Part shown: piece by piece, positions 1-60,277 of the stretch
How the letters are laid out: each line of letters opens with the position of its first letter
Numbering within the stretch: the first letter of the stretch is position 1
Origin: Gibbula magus
Lineage: Eukaryota > Mollusca > Gastropoda > Trochida > Trochidae
Assembly (NCBI GenBank): GCA_936450465.1
Contig: OW388292.1
Coordinates: forward strand, 8,575,756 to 8,639,755
Direction: 5' to 3'
DNA length: 64,000 nt
Position numbers and translations under genes: made by a program
Notes under the pieces: generated by a model
Databases searched by the model: none
What the model was told of the DNA's origin: nothing
Seen by the model: only the letters and a program-made list of their open reading frames with translations

Positions 1-214
1 GTTACTGGAACAAATATAATGTACATAAATATGCTTTAGGGCTACTGGAATAAGTAGCATTAAATGGTATCTATGGTATTGTAATTGTGTGTTCCTTAGA
101 ATAACGCTCATAATGTGTTGTCTCTTGGTTCTACGTGAATATGGATCATTCCAGTTTATAAATTATACATGCGGTTACAATGTCGTAAGTCAGATTAACA
201 CCATGGACACTCAC

Positions 215-47453
<47,239 letters not shown>

Positions 47454-47607
47454 CACTTTTCTTCGCGTTCCCCTCTTCAATGTTGTTCCTTCGTCACTTT
47501 TCAAAAAGTAAAATCCACGTTCGTATCCGAAAATATTAATAAATAAGTCCGAGTGTGTAAGTTCACCTTCCCGCTACCTCTGTAGCTAATAGAGACTGCA
47601 ATGCTTG

Positions 47608-47615
47608 TGACGTCA
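47608..47615. promoter_or_regulatory. Palindromic CRE-like site (TGACGTCA) upstream of gene 1
   Basis: A perfect TGACGTCA palindrome, the consensus for CREB/ATF factors, lies 155 bases upstream of the gene 1 start codon, in a locally GC-richer stretch at about 47.5-47.9 kb that could be the promoter. No convincing TATA box was found. An eight-base match can occur by chance, so this is only a candidate. Confidence 0.22.
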
Positions 47616-50269
47616 CCGTTTTTTGTATCCACCCATTGATGATGCGGTACACACATTGCGGACACCACCCTACAACGTCATTGTCCAAACAAGGCAGGCG
47701 GGAAGGATGGTGAACCGAGGCAACTCGGACCGTAAAAAACTACACCTCGTCGATGTCAATTGAATGCTTTGAGTTTATTCACGGCAATTTTAATTTGGTT
47801 TACATTTGTTATTTGGGATGTTTTACACGCACCTGTTAACGCCAGGTTCCAGTGAACATCCGGCGTTGTTTAAGCCACAATAAAAGACAAGGGTTCGTCT
47901 GCAAACAAACTCTCTCCTCGCACTCTCGTCAGGCGTGTATGTGTAAAGAGTTGCGGACTGCGAAATAACTAGATTACCTCAAGAAAAGACAAATCGGATG
48001 TTTTAATCGAATTTTTTAAGACTAAAACATATGAAGAAACCATTGTGTTTCCAAGCGAATAATGCAGGCACAGATATGCGAGCAAGATTGTGTGTGTTGA
48101 TTGTAAACCATAAATATTCCTGTAAACAGGACATTGTGGTATTTACTATCTGCTAACTTGCTTGCGTTGTTTGACGAATTTAAAAGTGATTAAGTCACTG
48201 TTTGTTTTTAAATTCATGTTTTGTCGAGTAACATCAAACCTGTTAACACCCATTGTGTATTAGCACAAACATGCATGCGTTGTTCGGTAAGTCGGAGGTT
48301 TAGATCTGGCTACAGCGAGGAGTCTCTTCATCACGATATATGCATATATTGTTTGTACTGCCTCGACTCATTTATGTAAAATTAGCATTACGGAAAATGG
48401 AGATTTGAAGCAGAATGTCTCTCACATTTTACTACAGAAGGCAAGGAAATAACTTACAACGTTGAGATCTCGCTGTAATTTAGCAGTTGGGTTTGCTGAC
48501 ACCAAATTGGGACCCAGAGGGTGGGCAATTAAACAGTTTATAACACAGCTATTTAGTTTCTCGAGATGTTTATCAACGAAACTTTCATGAATTCCAAACT
48601 GAACTGCAAAAGGTTTTTTTATCAACATAAGGTTTTGCAAAGAGACGGCAAACTGGAAACAAATGGCGTGTTATTCATGGGACGAGTCCATCTCTGTATC
48701 TAATAGCTTAAACACTCGGCCAACACGAATTCGTAAACACGGAGCAAAGAAACTGGTGCTTCGGATAATTGTACATCAGTACTCTATGTAAAGTGGCAAA
48801 GTGAAATCATATACATTTAAACTAATATTGTATTGAGCAATCTTGGGTTGCCATGATAACATTTGATTTCTATACTTATCTAAAGTACTCATTGACACTA
48901 CATCTTAGACTCTCTTTCTCTTCCTGACTTGCAGGTCAATGTCGACTTATTTTCCTTTCCTTAAAAATAATGGAGCCGAGACCCGAGCTACAGTATTCCC
49001 AAGAAACTGATTATATTAATGTACTTGAATTAGTCTAAAACGTTTACTTGGAGCCAGAGAACATAGGGAAGTCACAAGTGATGTTTTATTCTTTTTTTTA
49101 GTTTCTCAAATGGTTGGTGCCACTTACATCGTCACTGTAAAATAGTCATTCATTCCGATGTTTCCTTTCACTTTCATATTATTTTAAAGGGAATCTGTTT
49201 TTATAGTTATTGTAATGGACAATATTATTTAATTATAACGGATCAAACATTGATCCCATGAGATATGTATTTATATATAGGTATTTGTACATTTATGTAT
49301 TTGCTTGTACATATGTCTTTGAGAGAGGCATTTGTACAAAGTTTATTGTATTGTAGCTGATATGCTGCTGTGACTGTCATAAATCTATCATACTACTCTA
49401 CGTGTAGATGCTGATAAACCTTATTCTTGTATGGTATTTAATAATGTCCCTGCGCCTTAACAATGTATATATATATAATGATATTTTCGATAGAAATGAA
49501 ACTACCACATTGATTTATTTTATTTTGTTCTAATATCAAATAGGATTCTTCGCATTAGGAACTCGGCCACATTACGTACCAATGATGTGGGGTTGCTTTT
49601 GTCGACGTCAATATACATGACAAATACCGCTACATAGAGTCACGATGGTATTAGCCCACTGATTCAGTATCGATACATACTTATAAACATGTTTATTTCT
49701 GTCCGCTGCGTACCCCGTTATGTGTACATCACACTGTTGTACACAGAGCACAGAGAGTTGCCCATCCATGAGAACTCTCGAGCGGAGGTATTTTTTGTTA
49801 ATCACTTTGCCTCATCTGTAGTAATGGATTCAGGTCTCGCAACAGCCCCGCACTAGACAAATAAAACAAGCAGACAGGTAGAAACTCTTTGATAAGCCGC
49901 CAGGTGAGAGATTAGTAACATATTTGTTTAAGATGTTCCAATGTCGAATGAATAATTGTCGTTACGTTGTCAATGTGACTACGTATGTTCTTACCACTGC
50001 GTAATTAGGATTTCTATGTTTTGAGGGACATCTAGCTGGTCCTTTGGTTTAAACAATATATTCTTAAACAAAGGCACGATACGTATTTGCAATGTGTTAA
50101 TCTACGAATAACTTTAATTTTTTGCTTCTATTATGTTGATGGTCTGTTACTTTAGTTCACTAAATATATGTTATGGGCGAGACTCTATCACGTCTTTGAC
50201 TGACACTTAGAATTGGAAAACATAAGAAAACAAGATGTTCTTGATGACACCTTTTTATACGATATTTCG

Positions 50270-50375
50270 GAGTATATGCCTAATCCTTCATCGGGTTGAG
50301 AGATGAAGGGATAATCATACACTACGAAACGTCGTGTATCTTCACAATTAATAAGTTATTGTCCAGAGAATCTTG
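50270..50375 (+). mobile_element. Dispersed repeat copy
   Basis: Contains CTTCATCGGGTTGAGAGATG and CGAAACGTCGTGTATC followed by AATTAATAAGTTATTGTCC, the family core. It lies in the long intergenic stretch between genes 2 and 1. Confidence 0.4.
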
Positions 50376-52303
50376 TTTTCATGTGACACAATTATGTACA
50401 ATATACCGTTTAGATTAAGACATATATGGTTATATAATATTATGGTTATCATTTGGAGATAGATATCCTTCATTAAGGTGTACATAGTGTTTACCTCTAA
50501 TGTATGCTATTTACCATGTTCCCGGGGCATTCCGGGTATTGGTGGTAACATCGATAATAAAACGAATGTGTTACACAAAGCAACTTTACATTAGAAATTC
50601 TAAAATCGTTTTCATGCGGAGAATGGAACGATTTCATACAGCAGTTATAGAGCAGATACGTGTACATATTATTACAACAGAAATGTCAAAACGATATGAG
50701 AGATTAACAACGTAGGCAAATATAGTATACATGAATGGCTGAAATGATACTCGTATTTGGAGATTACAAATGACGATTAGTGATAATCGGAATTCTTGAA
50801 TCTACAGAGATAAACTAGATAGAAGAACTGTATTAGATGAAACATGTACATGGGTTAAATTAGAAGGATTAATCAGATGATATGATTTGAATGCGTCAAT
50901 TGAATAAAGGATTTGTGAATTAGGATCTTCATGCGGATCAGATGATGTCCCTGTTTATAAACGGTTTGTACCTCCTTTTGTGAAAAGCATCAGGTATATT
51001 ACGCTGAATGTTGGATGTTTGACAGTCTTATGACACTATTCCTATTGCTATCGTAAGGAAATTTAATTATGTGTTCCCAAACTAAGTCTTAAATTATCAT
51101 CTAAAAACTATATATGATTGACATTTTAATAAAGCTATTCGTTTCTCTGTTGTCCTCAATATCAAAGCGCTTCACATCATCAACAGAACATCCATTGTCT
51201 CCTATCCTAGAAGATGAAGTACTAAAGATTTCTAAATTTGGCATCGATATCCGCGATATCACTCCAGCTGATACCTACCAACACTTACATAATCAGAGTG
51301 TCTTCTGAATATATGTCACGTGAATTGTTTAAAGTAACAAATACCTGAGGAATGTAAAGGATAGCTTTACTCCAATCAAGAAGAGTAGATATTAGTATCA
51401 ATATGAGAAGAATTGACCTTAGATCAATTTATATTTATCAACTATCAACCTATCAAAAACAACTGAAGATAATTGAACACGTGACTTTGCAACTCGGCCA
51501 TTTTATGAAAATCAAGAATAAAGAAGTAATTTATTCGTAAACTAGCCCTCATTATTCTTAAGGCTTAACAAGCATGAGATAGGAATGTGACGTCATAGTC
51601 GGCATTGTCAATTTTGTTTCTTACGATGTAACAGCGATGTGATGTCACTATTATAAATTGGAAATTGAAAAAATAAATTCGGCAAAAAACGTGCTACAGC
51701 CCCTTTAAATGCTTCAAACAATCGGCCAAGTAGATTCGGAATAAGACAGTTGAACAGTGGCTCATATCAGATATGTTAATCTTCTAATACGACGATCACA
51801 GACCAAGACCAATTAACTGTACCCGTGCAGAGTACAAGGCCCAGGTGCGCGTTGTCCCGGGGAGATCAGTAAAACTGAGTAGGGTGCAACTGCAAAAAAC
51901 AAGAAATCCGACCAGGTCCAACTGAGGTCTGTGTAGCAAGCTGATGTAACAGTTTGTTGTCAGGAGATCAGCATATTTGCAAACAGCTCACACATTCCCT
52001 TCACTGGTATGTGTCCTCAGAGGCTCACTCGGTCTCAGTACTCTGGCAAAGAGGGGGGACTGGCGGCATATAAAAACTGAAATATTATCAAATGGCGCTG
52101 TAGATAATAACTACTATTGATTTGCATCAACTTTGTAAAATATTCCGATTCTAGTCCGTTATTACGTCCGGTTTATAAGAAGTTTCGTTCTAAATAACGG
52201 GTAGACATGCTATATTTAAAAGTGAATTTTAGTATGTTCCTCAATTTCATTACTTGGTAACAAATAAAACGCTATATTCGTGTCCTTCTCATACAATGTT
52301 AAA

Positions 52304-53152
52304 GACACTCGAGCCAGAATATCGGTATATCCCTCGCTGTCTATAACCCTGTATACAACAAGATTCAGACACTCGAGCCAGAATATCGGTATATCCCTCG
52401 CTGTCTATAACCCTGTATACAACAAGATTCAGACACTCGGGTCAGAATATCGGTATATCCCTCGCTGTCTATAACCCTGTATACAACATGATTCAGACAC
52501 TCGAGCCAGAATATCGGTATATCCCTCGCTGTCTATAACCCTGTATACAACATGATTCAGACACTCGGGTCAGAATATCGGTATATCCCTCGCTGTCTAT
52601 AACCCTGTATACAACAAGATTCAGACACTCGGGTCAGAATATCGGTATATCCCTCGCTGTCTATAACCCTGTATACAACACGATTCAGACACTCGGGTCA
52701 GAATATCGGTATATCCCTCGCTGTCTATAACCCTGTATACAACACGATTCAGACACTCGGGTCAGAATATCGGTATATCCCTCGCTGTCTATAACCCTGT
52801 ATACAACACGATTCAGACACTCGAGCCAGAATATCGGTATATCCCTCGCTGTCTATAACCCTGTATACAACATGATTCAGACACTCGGGTCAGAATATCG
52901 GTATATCCCTCGCTGTCTATAACCCTGTATACAACAAGATTCAGACACTCGGGTCAGAATATCGGTATATCCCTCGCTGTCTATAACCCTGTATACAACA
53001 CGATTCAGACACTCGGGTCAGAATATCGGTATATCCCTCGCTGTCTATAACCCTGTATACAACACGATTCAGACACTCGGGTCAGAATATCGGTATATCC
53101 CTCGCTGTCTATAACCCTGTATACAACATGATTCAGACACTCGGGTCGTACA
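52304..53152. repeat. 64-bp minisatellite, about 13 copies
   Basis: Unit GACACTCGGGTCAGAATATC + GGTATATCCCTCGCTGTCTA + TAACCCTGTATACAACANGATTCA. Two variants at the start (CTCGAGCC or CTCGGGTC) and three at the end (AAGA, ATGA or ACGA) alternate with a five-unit, 320-base periodicity. It lies between genes 2 and 1. Confidence 0.93.
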
Positions 53153-54178
53153 TTCAGAGGATACTCATATAATATCCTTTATGAGAACGTACATGTATAC
53201 ATTCAGAAATGATTTGAAATGTGTTCAACTCATTGGGTGATTTCTTCAAAAATACGCAAACATATCATTTTCAAGTTTTAAAAATGTATATGTTCGAGAT
53301 CGCTGCGGATTCGTGATTAATAGAATAGTTTTGATCACTACTGTAAGAAATATTGTCAAACCCAAATTGCTTTCTAAAAAGTTAATTATTGTGTAGACTG
53401 CTAATTTGAAAATAAAACCGAAGATTATATCATTTTGTCAAAAAGATCATTTGCTGAATTCTGAAATGTTTAGACAAGTTTGAATTACATAATAATGAAG
53501 TTTATATAAACGTAAACCTGTCGTTGTATTTACTCTGCATATCATATTCAAAGTCACAGAACTTTCTCTTCAAACTCATAGTTGTAAGAATGAAGGGATG
53601 TGTCACTGAAGAAGTGTAGGTAAGAATTCATCGAAGTTTATCATTTAATTTACATAAATTAATACATAAATGAATAAGAAGATTGAATCAAAACTGAACA
53701 CATTAAGCTGTAAGTTCCAAGTAATAAATATTAATCTGTCCCCATTTTACATGATATGATGTTTAATAACCAGAAGTAGGTTTAAAGGCCCTATTAATTG
53801 AGTCATTCTGCTCAGACACGGATGTTGACATATTATAAAATGTCCAGCTAAAGAATCGTACAATGAGGAACATTGGAACATATAATGTACTTGTCTAAAG
53901 ACTTGTCTGATTTTTTAGGAGTTACATTCAATGCCAATCACAGTTCAGAACTACACACAATTTGCTGTGCAGTCGTACCATGTTCGATATTGTTCTATTC
54001 ACCACATGGATGCATGTAGTTACCATATTCACTATTGAAGAGTTCCAGGCAATTCCAATCTCATAGTTAGAACTACACACGTTTGGAGTGTGAATGAATA
54101 GCATGTACGATGAGTTTGTTCACCACAGCGATGCATGTAATTACCACGTTTGACATTAAGGAGTGCTCATCAGGCACA

Positions 54179-54296
54179 TTAAAGGTGGCAGGTACACACA
54201 GTTGCACCGTGAAGTTCGCACGAATGACAAGAATCTGACAAACCCAGTCTGCAGCAGTCTGTGTACTCTGTACCCAGGGTCGCTTTGACCTCCACC
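54179..54296 (-). CDS. Possible terminal exon of gene 2 (weak candidate)
   Basis: A good acceptor (tttgtctctgcag) is followed in the phase required by the transmembrane exon by VEVKATLGTEYTDCCRLGLS and a cysteine-rich end, with TAA at 54179-54181. It would give a 38-residue cytoplasmic tail after a 6 kb intron. No family is recognised, cysteine richness is odd for a cytoplasmic tail, and another acceptor near 58.9 kb also gives a short in-frame tail. Only transcript data can decide. Confidence 0.2.
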
Positions 54297-57200
54297 CTGC
54301 AGAGACAAACACGTGGGTAATGGAGACAGCGTGACATTCCGGTACATGCAAGTCCCTGAATACTGGAACTGCAATGACAAGACCTCTGTCTCTTCGTATT
54401 TTTATTGTGAATTTCAGCGTGAAATGATGAAGATGTCAGCGTTTACTTATGACACCATCTTCCTCAGATGAACTCTGTCGTTATTCAGTCTTCTCCGCGA
54501 TCTACAAGTAACTATTGGACAAAAGACTCAATCTGATATATATTTGATAATTGGTCTAACATAGCTATCTGTTATTTACATGCATTCACTATTCTAGTGT
54601 TTTTTTATGTGTCGAATTATTTTCTGATTATCAAGGGTGCGAGCAACATTTTGATATAACTGGGATTGGCCTAATCAGGTATTACCAATGTATCCATGTT
54701 TCCCTCATCCGTTAGCACTTGTTATTTACAATTCGAACTGATATTTATTAACATCTATGTCTGTAACGACTAGTGAAAAAAGCGTGGGTGAATGTGACAT
54801 CGATGTATTCCGACTCTGAGGATGACATCAGTGGCTAGACCCCTATACAACATGTGCGTGAGTGAGAACAATGGTCTCAGAACTCCACACACTGATGCCC
54901 GTCACAGGTGAGGTGTCCACATACCCTGGCCAGGAAGTCCAGTAATGATGGAAGAATGTTAGACTATTTTGTGTTAACAATGCGTCGCTTTACCCAAAGC
55001 TAACAAGCTTAGTGCCACACAAACGGGGAGGCTGGATTAGCGTGACCACACTAACCGTTAGGATGGGTCCTTGTTGCAGGTGCTTGTATAAGCTTCACTG
55101 ATTCATAAGTAGCCGCTCCTAGGGTACGCCCTTTCACGTTGAATTACGTAAGTTGGTACAGACGGTTTTGCAATGTTCACTTCATAGTACCTTTCATAAT
55201 TATACTTCACTTTCTTCTTTCTCCTTCTTCCGTCTTGTGTATTGCAGTGATCCTCTACACTTTGTGGACAAGAGTTGTAATTATGTATTTGTTTATCTTG
55301 AAACTCACACTCTCCTCATAAGATAAATTACAATCTGAATCAAATATTTGTTCATGATAATATTATATGTACATTCTATTATATTTACAGTGATAAGCTT
55401 GTTAGATCATCTATAAGAAAACTTTAGTTGACATAAGACAGCGTTGACGTTGCACTAACTTGGAACAGAGTAGCCGACTTTTGACAGTCTTACTCATTTT
55501 AAACTAACGATGAGCGAGAATTGATGCTTGATGCATGAGTCTGGGGAGAAAGTGGAGAAAGATTCAAGGAGGTCTGAAGTAGTCGGCAGGTAAACACGAC
55601 CATCTCAATCTGTCCCGGTCGCTTCACCATGAAGCGTGACCTTTACCAGTGTCAAAATGGGCGTGACGCTCGACTTTTGATATTTGTTTGAAGAAAAGTG
55701 CGACTTGCTTAACAGTTGTATTGTATAAAAATAACTGTGAAATATAAGATACTGTCCTTATATACATTTATTGAAGATTGATTATTTTATTTGGACTAGT
55801 CTATATTGCAGTCCATACATTATCTCATTTAACCGAAATGCCTCATGATATTGATTTGTATGAAGATTGTATTTTTTCTTTTGGAAACGTAAGCGCCAAT
55901 GCTTCTATTAATCGTTCGTCTCGCATATTCATAGAAATACTTGAGTTCCAAAAATCATAAATATGTCAAAGATTTACTTGAGATTATATTCATTGATACA
56001 AAACATGAAATATCCTTGTATTTAATAACGAAAGGCATTTTTATTTTCACATCAGTTAACTTGAATCTTCTTCTTGCTTGTCGCCTTTAAACTTAATAAC
56101 TAACGCATCAGCTAACTGACAATTGAGACACCAAATCATGGTTGCAAACATTTTAAGGTTTGAATTAACAAACAATAATAGGATTGAATTTTGCCTTGTT
56201 AACCATACTTAACGAAACGGACAACACCCAGTTAGCCTTTGTCCAGATAGACCCTATGTAAATAGCCAGATCCACAGTCATTAGCCTCGCATAGGGTGTG
56301 TGGACCTCTTTGTAACCGGTTCAATGTGTTTACCCTGTTAAACGTGCACTGACAGTAGTGATGAGTTACTGTAACTAATTAACAGAATGTACTTCCCTTT
56401 TGGATGTAAATCAAAGTTTACTGTAAAAAATAGTTTCTATTTGACAATTTATGCAGTCGATTAAAAAATATGCCAAGATTTATAGTAGGAGGATACCTGG
56501 CCTTGTAATGCAGAATGAGTCTCTCTATATATACTGGCTCTGAGCGTTTGAATTATACGATTCGAAAGTGTTTAATAAAATGCTTCTTACATTTTCAAAC
56601 GTTATATTTCTCAGAGGATCAGACTCACACCACTGTGAAGACTGTGTATATGAAGTGAAGGTGTCAGTCAGTTTACATGGACCCTCCCACAGGAAAACAC
56701 TGTGTTAATTGGAAATGCGAGAGGAATACCGAATGATTGGAATTGAGTAACCAGTAATATACGGAGGGTTGAGGTACATCCGGGACGTTTTCAATAGTAA
56801 ATCAACCAATAAGGATACTTTTACAATACATCTGTAAATTCCTCTATGGCGTATTTTGTAAGAGGGTTACCAACTTTATACAGATTTAATCATAAGAAAA
56901 TCATGATTTCTTTTGACAACACCTTTACGAACCCATAAATCAGTAACTTTGTTTGAGTATACATGAAATAACACAAAACATGTAATTTTCTGTATAGCTG
57001 TGACGTGCAACTACACAATATAGAAGTTGTTATCTAGAAAATCTTCTTTTTCATGATAAGTTTAACGTTCTACGAATATCAAGAGTGCATTTTTTTAAAT
57101 AGTATTTTGAATTTACTAGACTTGGCGTATAAAAAGACAAAGTGAACACATCCTTGGGATAAACAATGTAGAAATGGTCATCAATTAAATTTTACGATGG

Positions 57201-60182
57201 GTATTTGCTTTTGGCAAATCAGTTTGCATTTGTATTTATTTGAGTTCAATGAAACATTTTGATTGATGTCCTTTGTCACGAGATAACACTTCTGACTGAG
57301 TATTCTGAGAACAATATGGAGTAACAAGGCAGTGTGAGGATTCAACCTTATGACATGTTTTCCTGACGTGTACCAAGATGTATATATACTGAACAGTAAA
57401 GGAAACGCGAGTCCACTGTAACAATTTCGTAATTACTGATAACGATGTATTGAGCAAATTTATAATATCAGAGCATTCGAATTTTGTTTACATGATGCCA
57501 ATAACGTGTTGAACTACATGTAGACATAATGAAATGTCAACACCGGTGTACAAACTTCTGCAGAGCATTATCTTGTGCCAGTCATTATCTTGGAAAACAG
57601 CCACATTCCTGTTCAAATGACGAAGGGCCCTATGTGCTTGTAAATTCAATTGGAACTTGTGCAAACACCCATGAAGTTGTTTGCTGCAAAATCCCTTTCT
57701 TTGCTGATGTTGATTTGACGTTATGACGTCATTTTGAATTTCATTAAGAATGGTTCTATTGGTCTCATTTTGGTATTTTGCATTCTTTTTCGGTACCAAG
57801 GAGTTCCACGAGCATGTTTACAGTCCTTCTCACAGGGCAAATCTCGGGTTACAGCAAAAGTAATTTGAATTTTACCAGGCTCATGCAGATCATGTTACCA
57901 TGACAACATGTGACGTGTATTTTCGCGAACTGATACCCTTTGACTCAACATGTTCTCTGACATTGACTAACAAAATGACAAACCATGGGGTGATATGCAA
58001 ACAGAAACTTTAATCACTAAAACTCGCGTTTATTTTGCTGTTCAGTATATGTAAGGACTACTAAGAAGATTTCCAACTGACCGAACAGAAAATCTGGTTT
58101 ATTCTATGTTGCATATAGATAAATCTGTGACATGTTGATATATGAAATATACAATACCATGTTTGATACATGTACGTTATAATCTACATGTACATATTAC
58201 TTTGGTGAAGTGTACATTTAAACTGTAGACATAATGCTGTAATATCATCAGCTGAATACAAAAAACATCAAGGCAAGTCATTCATTGACATTTATTTTAC
58301 AATTAACGGACTGAAAAAAGCATGAATAACCATATATCTTATTTACATGTTTTCGGATATGTTACAAATAATGCTGAACGTATATAGCAAGACTGGTGTT
58401 GACAGAACTGAAAATATTTTACAACAAAATGAAAACATATTCTTTCATAGCAGGTACTGTCTTATACTTTGTGTCATTTATTTTCTATAATATAATCAGC
58501 ATTTTAAAAAAATATTGTTCATTGATAACTATTTCCTTGAGAACAACATAATTGACGTTCCAGCACCTGAGAAGATATGCAATTTTAGAAACAAGGACCC
58601 CCTGCAACATGACAATAGAAATGTCATCAACACTATAGCTAATGTGTTTATACGACTCCATTGTGAAAAAACAAGGAATCCCAGTTGATATTTACAACTG
58701 ATTCGTTTGAATGTTTTAATTGTTGATTCAACCCATGACAGCATCAAATTTAGTTATTTGTTTGTCATAACTCCCTTAATATTGACAAATCGCTTTGGTT
58801 CTGATTAAAAAGCTTGACAGGCTGACACGAAGCTTTACACGCCTGCTAAATATACCACGTGGAGAGATGAGGAGAGGGGGAACAGAGCGCTGATTGTGTG
58901 CAAGTATCTGCCAAGAGGATAATGAGGATTATTTCATTGAATACGGGTCGTCACAAATATGCCAAACATTGAATGTTTCTGTAATTGTTTTCCTATCTGT
59001 AATAATGCTTTGCATTGGCTTGTTTGACAATATCATGAATAGATATATCATTCTATTTATGGTTTTGTTGAAAAATAGATTAAATTATTATTTTAAAATA
59101 TATTCAATTTTGTTAAATGCAGTTTTTTTACGTGTGCACATCACATACTTGTGGAGTATTGTTTTTTTCTCAACTTGACTTTGCGAGATAAATTCATATA
59201 CATTATTATTTGTCATGACCGACAAATCTCTCACATGCATAAACGTATGTTACTTTTCAGTAACGACATGAATGCCATTTATAACAGCTCCTCGATCAAT
59301 AAGATGAAAGGTAAACCTATTGACAATACCATTTAACATATACAATTCCGACACACACATATATCATGTTGCATTCCTTTGGCACCTGGTTCACTTCGAG
59401 CGGCAACCCTAGTAACGTGTGAGCAGTAAGTGATAATGAACAACATTTCATCTATAACCCGTCGTTGTGAACAGTCTGGTGTTTACTTTTTGGTGTTCCA
59501 TACATCGGATTATTAAACATGACAGGGTTGGTAAAATGTTCTTCATCATGAATGTTGTTTTCTATATTCCTCTGTGTTCTCTTCAGATCTGCATTCTTCC
59601 GGTGTCTGAGGAAACAAACGATTCTTCGTCAAAATCACTTGAAGTTCATATTGTGTTTAGTGTGTTGTACAGGAAGCGTCGTAACTTAACAATGCTGGCA
59701 CAAACATATGTTTAAACCATTGATATCGATACTCATATTTGAGTATGAAATAAAATAGTGTTGTTGTTAGCAAACAGATCAACTGATGATACGAACGAGA
59801 GGAATGTATACAATGTTGGTAACTGAGGTAAATAAGGTAATAGTTTCTTCTATATCTAACACAGCACGCCTTTCTTGCAATTGATAGTATTGCCGTAAGC
59901 AGTAAGGTTGATCTAAACATCAGTTTACTGTTTAAACGTACACTTACCTTTTAGCACCTTATGGTGCTTTTATATGTATATTTAAGTCAATTAGTGTAAA
60001 ATAGGCCCAAGTTGGCCGGGCGATGTTTTACTCTGCATTTAATATTGTATTGTATTGTATTGTATTATACTTGTATCGCTTGACAATTTAATATAAATTT
60101 TTATTATTATTATTATTCTTCTTCTCTAATAGGAATATGACACGTATAAATAGCGAGAGGTTGAAAAGTAAGATCATCTCAC
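54297..60182. other. Region 3' of the gene 2 transmembrane exon
   Basis: It must contain or be intron before the last exon(s) of gene 2. AT-rich; small GC-richer patches at 54.85-55.13, 55.56-55.68 and 57.53-57.72 kb have no recognised product. Confidence 0.45.
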
Positions 60183-60277
60183 CTTCTGACGTATATGAAG
60201 TAGAAGCCGATGATGCAGATGACGACGAAGCCTGCCAGTCCACACACCACCGCTACTGGAACCACCCAGTCTATCTC
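60183..60277 (-). CDS. Gene 2 transmembrane exon
   Basis: Starts in phase 0 with EIDW and continues VVPVAVVCGLAGFVVICIIG then FYFIYVRR: about 25 hydrophobic residues followed by basic residues, a textbook type I stop-transfer segment. Acceptor after a gtatacatcag stretch at 60277; strong donor AAG|gtgaga at 60183, phase 2. Confidence 0.8.

Larger units (their letters stand above)
47454..54178. other. Upstream region of gene 1 and intergenic DNA
   Basis: Promoter and 5' UTR of gene 1 should lie at about 47.5-48 kb. Further right there is only AT-rich DNA, a dispersed repeat copy (50.3 kb), a GC-richer patch at 51.80-52.07 kb and the 64-bp minisatellite. No gene was supported. Confidence 0.5.

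Noticed and set aside
54073..54351. Alternative frame of the 54.2 kb segment as a separate gene
   Set aside because: It reads across the likely acceptor, has no recognised domain and does not fit the phase of the gene 2 donor.
57488..57799. Minus-strand 103-residue ORF as a gene 2 tail
   Set aside because: It has a weak polypyrimidine tract before the acceptor, no domain and no conservation evidence.
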